A stretch of 7,455 nucleotides of DNA, from contig RFHZ01000708.1 in NCBI GenBank assembly GCA_003696125.1, forward strand, positions 1 to 7,455, in the 5' to 3' direction. This document shows, piece by piece, positions 1 to 4,998 of the stretch (the stretch's first letter is position 1; every line of letters starts with the position of its first letter). A program made the translations under genes and the position numbers. The notes beneath the pieces are model-generated. The model saw only the letters and a list, made by a program, of their open reading frames with translations. It was not told the origin of the DNA and ran no database searches. This DNA comes from Nitrospinota bacterium. Its GTDB lineage: Bacteria > Tectomicrobia > Entotheonellia > J063.

Positions 1-161
1 CGGCCTCCTGTGGGTGCTACGGCCTCCACCATGACCGGCCCTCCCAGGGAGGCCGCCGCCGCTGCCGGTTTTTCCGGTGTCGTCACCACCCGATAGGGGG
101 CGACAGGTACACCGGCATCGACCAGAAGCTGGAGTCCCTGATGCTCCAGAAGGCGACTCAT
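1..161 (-). CDS. Succinyl-CoA synthetase beta-like ATP-grasp ligase subunit (partial, N-terminus only)
   Basis: Only the first 53 codons are present; the gene runs off the left edge. The protein starts MSRLLEHQGLQLL, followed by a VPVAPYRVVTTPE stretch and then GGPVMVEAVAPTGGR. This matches the N-terminus of the succinate-CoA ligase beta subunit (SucC: HEYQ, then GVP, TTP and the VVK..V.AGGRGK nucleotide loop), so the product should be an ADP- or GDP-forming acyl-CoA synthetase subunit with an ATP-grasp fold. Start: ATG at 161 with GGAGG nine bases upstream (171-175). It lies 17 bases after the dehydratase stop, so the two are almost certainly co-transcribed. Oddity: the residue aligning with the nucleotide-binding Lys46 of E. 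coli SucC is Glu46 (GAG). The acyl substrate (succinate, malate or another acid) cannot be told from this fragment. An ADP-forming acetyl-CoA synthetase or citrate lyase relative is also possible. Confidence 0.72.
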   Translation of the reverse strand, partial: MSRLLEHQGLQLLVDAGVPVAPYRVVTTPEKPAAAAASLGGPVMVEAVAPTGG

Positions 162-178
162 CTCTCCTTTCCTCCGGT

Positions 179-1282
179 TTAAGCCGGGAGGAGAACCTCA
201 GCCTCACCGCTGGTAGTCAGCACACCGAGCTGGTTGGTCCCGCTGATCTGGATCTTGACCCGTGTGCCGTCTTCCCCTTCCTCCTTTGCCGTCACCGTTC
301 CCCGGTACCAGGTGGTGTCCCCGTACAGGTTGGGGGCTTTGATCTGGACGTAGAGACGTTGCAGGAAGCCGTTATCCCCCATCCAGTTGGTCAGGAGGGG
401 GGAGACCCAGGCAAAGCGCATCACCCCGTTGTCAAACGGTGCCGGCATGCCCCGTTGTGCGGCCAGGTGGAAGTCTTCATGCTGTTGCGAATACTTGACC
501 GGCCAGCCGGTAAGCGGGTTCTTTACCGCCGTGTGGGGTGCCTGCAGGCAGTCCCGGTACCCCAGGGATCCGGCGCGATACGAGGGACCGATCGCCGCCT
601 GCCAGCAGATCATGTCTCCGATGGTCAACGGACCACGGACCAGGGGAGGAAGTTCCTGGCCGATTTCCACCTCCTTGCCGGTGAGGAGCCGGGCTCCGGT
701 GCGGGTTTCGGTCTGCTGTGCCTTGCCGATTTCGGCCAGCTCGGCTTCGCTGTAGCGGTAGATGTCACGATCAAAGAGGAGCTCGGTACCCACCTGTGTT
801 GCCCGGATCATGGTACCGATCGCCTGTCCCACCACCTCCCCGCGTTGGTTCCGGTAGGTCGCCTCAGAGATGATAAAGATCAGGCGACGGCCGGTACGGC
901 TCTTCTTCTCGTACAGATCGACCTGCCTGCTTGTCGCCTGCAATCTCTCCCCCTCCAGGATGGGATGAAACCAGCGATACTCCACCCCACCGATGAGGGA
1001 GGAGAGGGGGACGGCCATAGGGGCACCATGCAGGATCGGGTAGAGGACAGAGGTGAGGAAGGCGGGAGGTGCCACCAGGCGACCATACCGGCTCTGCGCG
1101 GCATAGGCCGGATCCAGCCAGAGCGGGTTATCGTCGCTGATGCCGTAAGCAAAATGCCGGATGGCATCTGCGGTGACCAGGGTGTTCCAGGGAGAGCGTT
1201 CCCGCACCTCCTGTCCGGTCAGCTTCCGGGATTGGGCAATAAACTCGTCGATCTGAGCCTGTATCACCTCGCTGGACATCAT
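179..1282 (-). CDS. MaoC / FAS1-type double-hotdog acyl dehydratase
   Basis: A protein of 367 residues with two hotdog halves, as in enoyl-CoA hydratase or acyl dehydratases of the MaoC superfamily, which add or remove water at the 2,3 position of acyl-CoA or hydroxyacyl-CoA. The N-terminal half (about 10-150) resembles the FAS1-like dehydratase domain and carries SDDNPLWLDPAYA (49-61), the hydratase-2 type motif with Trp where catalytic family members have His. The C-terminal half carries HEDFH (268-272), then AAQRGMPAPFDNG and LLTNWMGDNGFLQRL, a pattern typical of long MaoC dehydratases. No signal peptide or membrane segment is seen, so it should be cytosolic. Start: ATG at 1282 or the adjacent ATG at 1279; the run GGAGGGAGGGG (1283-1293) serves both. 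The open frame continues upstream to 1462, but that part overlaps the promoter and has no family-like sequence. It is first in an operon with the ligase subunit 17 bases on. The substrate is unknown. Confidence 0.86.
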   Translation of the reverse strand: MMSSEVIQAQIDEFIAQSRKLTGQEVRERSPWNTLVTADAIRHFAYGISDDNPLWLDPAYAAQSRYGRLVAPPAFLTSVLYPILHGAPMAVPLSSLIGGVEYRWFHPILEGERLQATSRQVDLYEKKSRTGRRLIFIISEATYRNQRGEVVGQAIGTMIRATQVGTELLFDRDIYRYSEAELAEIGKAQQTETRTGARLLTGKEVEIGQELPPLVRGPLTIGDMICWQAAIGPSYRAGSLGYRDCLQAPHTAVKNPLTGWPVKYSQQHEDFHLAAQRGMPAPFDNGVMRFAWVSPLLTNWMGDNGFLQRLYVQIKAPNLYGDTTWYRGTVTAKEEGEDGTRVKIQISGTNQLGVLTTSGEAEVLLPA

Positions 1283-1399
1283 CCCCTCCCTCCGGGCAAC
1301 GGTGAGGGCGCCAGTGGACAGGAATTTTCCTTCCCCCACCGCCTCCAGAACAGAAGTACACCTCTCCTTCCCCAAGCGAAAACGATGACCCGAGAACAC
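1283..1399 (-). promoter_or_regulatory. 5' leader of the dehydratase operon
   Basis: About 117 untranslated bases are predicted between the likely start of transcription near 1399 and the dehydratase ATG. I see the tandem Shine-Dalgarno run just before the start codon and no convincing riboswitch or attenuator fold. A GTG near 1345 with an upstream GGAGAG could open a short leader peptide in another frame, but it runs far into the dehydratase gene and I do not call it. Confidence 0.4.
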
Positions 1400-1405
1400 A
1401 CAGGC

Positions 1406-1434
1406 ACCATAGCATAGTGTCGATCGGCTGTCAA
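1406..1434 (-). promoter_or_regulatory. Sigma70-type promoter of the dehydratase operon
   Basis: Reading the minus strand, a perfect -35 box TTGACA (1434-1429) is followed by exactly 17 bases and then TATGGT (1411-1406) as the -10 box. A TG one base before the -10 box (TGCTATGGT) gives an extended -10 element, which would compensate for the imperfect hexamer. Transcription would start near 1399. The position, between the HU terminator and the dehydratase gene, fits an independent transcription unit. Confidence 0.8.
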
Positions 1435-1458
1435 CAGGAATAGTGCAGGAGGAATGCT

Positions 1459-1469
1459 TCACCCGGTGA
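1459..1469. promoter_or_regulatory. Small inverted repeat upstream of the dehydratase promoter
   Basis: TCACC-C-GGTGA is a perfect 11-base inverted repeat centred at 1464, about 65 bases upstream of the predicted transcription start and 25 bases upstream of the -35 box. That is a usual place for an activator site. It may equally be chance in GC-rich DNA; no regulator gene is present in the window. Confidence 0.25.
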
Positions 1470-1474
1470 GCGGA

Positions 1475-1501
1475 TAGGGGCGCAGCGGCGCTGTGCCCCT
1501 A
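1475..1501. repeat. REP-like palindromic element
   Basis: TAGGGGCGCAGC (1475-1486), a GGC loop and GCTGTGCCCCTA (1490-1501) form a 12-bp stem with one imperfect position (a G-U wobble when read from the plus strand). The arms begin and end with TAGGGGC/GCCCCTA, the look of interspersed intergenic palindromes found in many copies in several bacterial phyla. It sits between the HU terminator and the dehydratase promoter, outside any gene. It could be a transcript-end stabilising element, a REP/MITE remnant or an auxiliary transcription barrier. Copy number cannot be judged from one window. Confidence 0.6.
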
Positions 1502-1575
1502 CAGACTACCACAGCCCAAGCCGATCAGCAGTCAGGAGGAGAAGCAGCATCCGTTGAGCAGACCTACCAGGAGCG
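1502..1575. other. Non-coding spacer with no recognised signal
   Basis: This is the remaining part of the 355-base gap between the HU and dehydratase genes. I see no promoter, RNA gene or plausible start codon with conserved coding sequence. A plus-strand frame opening with TTG near 1554 only shadows the HU gene. Confidence 0.5.
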
Positions 1576-1609
1576 AAAAAAAAAGAGAAGAGGGGGGACC
1601 CTCTTCTCT
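1576..1609 (-). terminator. Intrinsic terminator of the HU gene
   Basis: On the minus strand a perfect stem of 10-11 bp (arms 1599-1609 and 1584-1594, GAGAAGAGGG pairing with CCCTCTTCTC) with a four-base loop is followed directly by nine T residues (1584-1576). It begins about 28 bases after the HU stop codon. This is a textbook rho-independent terminator, so HU transcription should end here and not enter the dehydratase operon. Confidence 0.93.
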
Positions 1610-1637
1610 CAAGAAGGATAGGACAGGGAGAAAGGTG

Positions 1638-1943
1638 CTATCGTTTTCTTCCGCCCCGTTTCCCTCTCTTGTTCTTCACCATTTCTCGGAACATCTTTCC
1701 TGCGCTGAATTTTGGAGCCTTGGTAGCCGGGATGATCATTTCTGCACCCGTTTGAGGATTTCTACCTTTCCGCCGCTTGCGTTCGGTAACAGAGAAGGAG
1801 CCAAAGCCAACTAGCCGGACGCTGTCTCCCTTGGACAGGGCTTCCATCACGGTGTTGGTAAAGGAGTCCAAGGCTTTCCCCGCCGCTTTTTTGGTGATAC
1901 CAGCCTCCTTAGCCATGCGGTCGATGAGATCTCCTTTGTTCAT
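1638..1943 (-). CDS. hup: HU-family nucleoid DNA-binding protein with basic C-terminal tail
   Basis: A protein of 101 residues that binds and bends DNA as a dimer in the nucleoid. The N-terminal MNKGDLIDRMAKEAG helices, the VRLVGFGSF turn (42-50), the R-N-P-Q-T-G arm tip with the intercalating proline at 63, and the PKFSAGK motif (77-83) are all diagnostic of the HU/IHF family. Typical HU ends near residue 90; here an extra tail NKRGKRGGRKR (91-101) has seven basic residues of eleven and should add non-specific DNA or RNA contacts. Start: ATG at 1943 with GGAGG six bases upstream (1950-1954). The gene has its own promoter and terminator and is monocistronic. A homodimer-forming HU is more likely than an IHF subunit, because no partner gene is nearby and the sequence matches HU best. 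The symbol is used in the generic sense. Confidence 0.96.
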   Translation of the reverse strand: MNKGDLIDRMAKEAGITKKAAGKALDSFTNTVMEALSKGDSVRLVGFGSFSVTERKRRKGRNPQTGAEMIIPATKAPKFSAGKMFREMVKNKRGKRGGRKR

Positions 1944-2069
1944 GGTAATCCTCCCTCTTTGTGTTGTTTAGATACGCCCAAGGGTCCCACCGGGTATCTT
2001 CCTCCCTCTCAGACGAAAATACCAGCTCTGGCTATCCCCAGTGAGGCTCCAATAGCGGATTCCCTAATC
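1944..2069 (-). promoter_or_regulatory. Long 5' leader of the HU gene with possible hairpins
   Basis: About 126 bases separate the predicted transcription start (2068-2070) from the HU ATG, long for a small housekeeping gene. Two candidate RNA hairpins are visible: arms AGATAC/GTATCT at 1970-1999 with further pairing inside, and arms GCTAT/ATAGC at 2031-2056. The segment from about 1969 to the start is A-rich and unpaired, and contains the ribosome binding site. The leader may set mRNA stability or allow translational control. I could not match it to a known riboswitch. Confidence 0.4.
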
Positions 2070-2076
2070 AGGATAT

Positions 2077-2105
2077 ATTGTAAACCGCCTCTAGACTTCT
2101 GTCAA
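2077..2105 (-). promoter_or_regulatory. Strong sigma70-type promoter of the HU gene
   Basis: On the minus strand TTGACA (2105-2100), a 17-base spacer and TACAAT (2082-2077) give a -35/-10 pair with 11 of 12 consensus positions. Transcription would begin near 2069. The quality fits an abundant nucleoid protein. Confidence 0.88.
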
Positions 2106-2108
2106 TGG

Positions 2109-2146
2109 AAAAATGACGATTTTTACACGTTTTTTTCTCTTTTTTT
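2109..2146. promoter_or_regulatory. Phased A/T-tracts (UP element / curved DNA) upstream of the HU promoter
   Basis: Four tracts, A5 (2109-2113), T5 (2120-2124), T7 (2130-2136) and T7 (2140-2146), lie directly upstream of the -35 box. Their centres are at about 2111, 2122, 2133 and 2143, spaced 10-11 bases, which is one helical turn. Such phasing gives intrinsic curvature and also resembles an UP element bound by the RNA polymerase alpha subunit. It stands out sharply from the surrounding GC-rich DNA. Confidence 0.65.
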
Positions 2147-2163
2147 CCTTTCCACTCAAGGGG

Positions 2164-4938
2164 TTAGGAAGAAGGGGACCCCGGTGAAGACATCAAATAG
2201 GCTTCTGGAGCAGGTCTTACCGGTCGAATCAGCCAGAGAGGCCGCCGGAGGCCATTTGGACCGGGTGCAGGCCTGGTCATCTGCAGCCATTCCTGGTAGA
2301 CCTGGAAAGCCCGGTCGGTATCGACAAAGATGTCCCCGTAACGATCGTCTGGACCCGCTTTCTCGATACGGACCTTCTGGTGCCAGCAGTGCTGGCCGCT
2401 GATCGGGTCCGGATGTACCGGGAAGGTAAAGTTCTGGTGTACCCCCACCTCCTTCCACCAGATCCGCTCTGAATCCGGATCGGTACTGGAAAAAGGCCGT
2501 ACCCCTTCTCGCTGGCGTATCCGCCATCTACCCGGGGCTTCCTGCTGGAGATCGACAAGAGCCGAGGACCAGCGCTCGTTTCCCTGCTGGTCATGCAAAC
2601 GCCAGCGTCCCAGGTGATGGGAGCAGGCCACCACTCCGGGTCGCATCCCCTCTGTGACCCAGACCCGGTTGACGAAGTACCCGATCTCGGTATGCACCTT
2701 GATCAGGTCACCGCTCTTCAGCCCCAGGCGCTCGGCATCCTGCGTGTGCATCCAGACCGGATTGGTATGGGAGATCTCATAGAGCCATTTGGCATTGCCC
2801 GAGCGACTGTGGATCAGGGTAGGGAGCCGGAAGGTGGGGATCAGGGGGAATTCGCCCCGGTTCTGATCCATCTGCTCCCAGTGAACATGACTCTTGATAT
2901 AGCCGGGGAGAGCATATTCCGGCCACTTCCACTCCTTCAGCGTCTGCGAGTAAATCTCGAGCTTGCGGGAAGGGGTAGGGAAACCGACGTACACCTTGCC
3001 CTCCACTTCCACACCGATGACCTGTTCCCCTTTCCTCACCAGCTTGCTCACCGGATCCACGGTAGCCTCCTGGAGTTCACCAGAGGGAACCGGTTTCTGG
3101 TGCTGGTTATAGACCTTCTCCTCGATCAGAAAGGCGCCGTATTTCTGCATGTAGGCAAGCGGGGTCAATCCCTCGGCCGCAGCCTTTTCCGGAAGACCGG
3201 GAATACTGTGCTCAAAGATCCACTGGTAGTACTCCTTGATGGTGAGCTTTTCCCCCGGTCGGTACGGGGATTCAAAGTACCGCCGGATCCCCAGATCCCC
3301 ATCCGGATCGATCCGCCAGGAGAGCTCGATCCAGAACTCGTCCTCTTCCCAGACCTCTCCCGGATTGGCCTGGTAGGTGAAGTCGATCTGCTCTCCCCGC
3401 TTCTCCCGGGCCACCCGGAGCACCGGCTGCCGGAAACCGATCCACCGGGCAGCATGGGTCTCCTGGCTCTGCAGGTCGTGTCGTTCCGAGGCCAGGCCCA
3501 TGGGGAGCACGTAATCGGCAAACCAGGCCGTCTCACTCCAGGTCGGGGTCAGGGCAGCGTGGAGCCCTACCTTCTCCTCATCCAGGAGCATCTCCAGCCA
3601 ACTGGCCCCATCCGGGTTGGTCCAGACCGGATTATAGACACGGGTGAAATAGACACTCAGCCGTCCCCGGCCTTCCCGCAGGAAGTGGGGGAGCAGGAAG
3701 CTCATCTCGTGATGGGCCAGCGGGTATTCTCTCGGCCAGAGGATCTCGCTCCAGACCTGCTGGGGAGAGGGCTTGCGAAAGGGGGTGGCCACAAACTTAT
3801 CCCAGGCATTGGGTGAGGTCCCACCCGGGGTGCCAACGCTTCCGGTCAACACGTTGAGAAACTCCAGGGCGCGGGCGATCTGCCATCCTCCCAGATTGCC
3901 GGCTGCCGCGTTTCGCCAGATATGGGTGGCAAAGGCCGGACCGGCCTGGGCGATTTCCAGGGCGACCCTCTCGATCAGCCTGGCCGACACCCCGCTCTCC
4001 TGCTCGGCAAACTCCGGGGTAAAGCGGGCATAATGTTCTTTGAGCTTCTGGACGAAGCGCTCAAAGGTCGGTTCCTCTTGCGGGTGCTCCTCCCGCATGT
4101 ACACATCCCAGTTGGTCCACTGCCGCACAAACTCCCGGTTAAACAGCTCCTTTTGCAAGAGGAGGTTGGCCATGGCCAGCAGGATCGCCGCCTCGGTCCC
4201 TGGCCAGGGAGAAAGCCAGTAATCGGCCATGGAGGCGGTGTTAGAGAGACGCGTATCGATCACGGCGATCTTGGCTCCCTGCATCTTCCCCTCCATGATC
4301 CGCTGGGCATGCGGGTTGAAGTAGTGTCCTGCTTCCAGATGAGAACTCAGCAGGAGGATGAAGCGAGCCTGGGCATGATCTGGGGAGGGACGATCCATGC
4401 CGTGCCACAGGGCATACCCGGTGCGCGCTCCGGCCGAGCAGACATTGGTATGGCTGTTGTGGCCGTCGATGCCCCAGGATTGCAGCACCCGATCCATGTA
4501 CCCGTCATGACCGGGCCGGCCCACATGGTACATGATCTCCTGGTGTCGTCCCTCCTTGAGGGCGTCTCGAATCCTGGTGGCCAAGGTGTCCAGCACCTCA
4601 TCCCAGGTTGTTCTCTCCCACTTTCCCTCTCCCCGCTTTCCCACACGGCGCAAGGGATAGAGGATGCGATCCGGATCGTTGATCTGGTTGATGGTGGCAG
4701 GCCCCTTGGCACAGTTCCGGCCCCGGCTGGCCGGATGCACCGGGTTTCCTTCAAATTTCTGTACCTGCAACGTCTCCTGGTCGATGTAAGCGAGAAGGCC
4801 ACAGGCCGCTTCGCAATTGAAACAGATGGTAGGGACAAGCATATAGCGTCTCTCTACCTTCTTCGGCCACTGGGTGGGATCGTATTCGACCCAGTCGTCC
4901 CATTTTTCTACAGGCGGGAAGTTGAGCAAGCTGGTCAT
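2164..4938 (-). CDS. Molybdopterin oxidoreductase catalytic subunit (PsrA/PhsA/PadB-like, no Tat signal)
   Basis: A 924-residue catalytic subunit of the DMSO reductase superfamily (complex iron-sulfur molybdoenzymes). It would bind a bis-pyranopterin guanine dinucleotide Mo or W cofactor and pass electrons to the FeS-NrfD protein encoded just upstream. An N-terminal [4Fe-4S] motif has Cys 39, 42, 46 and 76 (C-x2-C-x3-C-x29-C). TNVCSAGARTG follows, with Cys167 the probable metal ligand, then HGMDRPSPDHAQARF and later a C-terminal pterin dinucleotide-binding domain (roughly 700-830). A tail of about 75 residues includes HCWH (850-853). Start: ATG at 4938 with AAGGAG seven bases upstream. The N-terminus MTSLLNFPPVEKW has no twin-arginine or Sec signal, so the protein should stay on the cytoplasmic side. 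The gap to the FeS-NrfD gene is 60 bases. The substrate is not identifiable; cytoplasmic relatives include phenylacetyl-CoA:acceptor oxidoreductase, exported ones the polysulfide and thiosulfate reductases. No intrinsic terminator follows the stop. Confidence 0.93.
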   Translation of the reverse strand: MTSLLNFPPVEKWDDWVEYDPTQWPKKVERRYMLVPTICFNCEAACGLLAYIDQETLQVQKFEGNPVHPASRGRNCAKGPATINQINDPDRILYPLRRVGKRGEGKWERTTWDEVLDTLATRIRDALKEGRHQEIMYHVGRPGHDGYMDRVLQSWGIDGHNSHTNVCSAGARTGYALWHGMDRPSPDHAQARFILLLSSHLEAGHYFNPHAQRIMEGKMQGAKIAVIDTRLSNTASMADYWLSPWPGTEAAILLAMANLLLQKELFNREFVRQWTNWDVYMREEHPQEEPTFERFVQKLKEHYARFTPEFAEQESGVSARLIERVALEIAQAGPAFATHIWRNAAAGNLGGWQIARALEFLNVLTGSVGTPGGTSPNAWDKFVATPFRKPSPQQVWSEILWPREYPLAHHEMSFLLPHFLREGRGRLSVYFTRVYNPVWTNPDGASWLEMLLDEEKVGLHAALTPTWSETAWFADYVLPMGLASERHDLQSQETHAARWIGFRQPVLRVAREKRGEQIDFTYQANPGEVWEEDEFWIELSWRIDPDGDLGIRRYFESPYRPGEKLTIKEYYQWIFEHSIPGLPEKAAAEGLTPLAYMQKYGAFLIEEKVYNQHQKPVPSGELQEATVDPVSKLVRKGEQVIGVEVEGKVYVGFPTPSRKLEIYSQTLKEWKWPEYALPGYIKSHVHWEQMDQNRGEFPLIPTFRLPTLIHSRSGNAKWLYEISHTNPVWMHTQDAERLGLKSGDLIKVHTEIGYFVNRVWVTEGMRPGVVACSHHLGRWRLHDQQGNERWSSALVDLQQEAPGRWRIRQREGVRPFSSTDPDSERIWWKEVGVHQNFTFPVHPDPISGQHCWHQKVRIEKAGPDDRYGDIFVDTDRAFQVYQEWLQMTRPAPGPNGLRRPLWLIRPVRPAPEAYLMSSPGSPSS

Positions 4939-4998
4939 TAAAGATCTCCTTATTCAGGCGAAGCGTACGCTCGGTTTTTCACGACCCGACAGGCAGGT

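Noticed and set aside
77-1417. Open plus-strand frame of 446 residues opposite the dehydratase gene, and similar long plus-strand frames at 2593-3816, 3922-4941 and 5608-6819
   Set aside because: They mirror the real minus-strand genes, have no recognisable family motifs, are rich in Gly, Pro, His and Arg as expected from antisense of GC-rich codons, and lack convincing ribosome sites.
1283-1462. N-terminal extension of the dehydratase to an ATG at 1462
   Set aside because: The extra 60 residues would include the -35 and -10 boxes and show no family-like sequence, while 1282/1279 has a strong ribosome site.
1970-2069. TPP-riboswitch-like words (CTGAGAGGG, then ACCC) in the HU leader
   Set aside because: The essential second half of the TPP consensus (CCTGATCTGG and following) is absent, and HU is not a thiamine gene.
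2120-2151. Long T-runs on the plus strand as a terminator
   Set aside because: No hairpin precedes them and no plus-strand gene ends there; they are better explained as A-tracts upstream of the HU promoter.
2174-2182. GGGGACCCC palindrome near the end of the molybdoenzyme gene
   Set aside because: It lies inside the last codons, has a one-base centre and no T-tract, so it is not a credible terminator.
4961-4979. AGCGTACGCT palindrome followed by TTTTT on the plus strand, between the FeS-NrfD and catalytic subunit genes
   Set aside because: The stem would be short and there is no plus-strand gene to terminate; on the minus strand it has no T-tract. Most likely chance.
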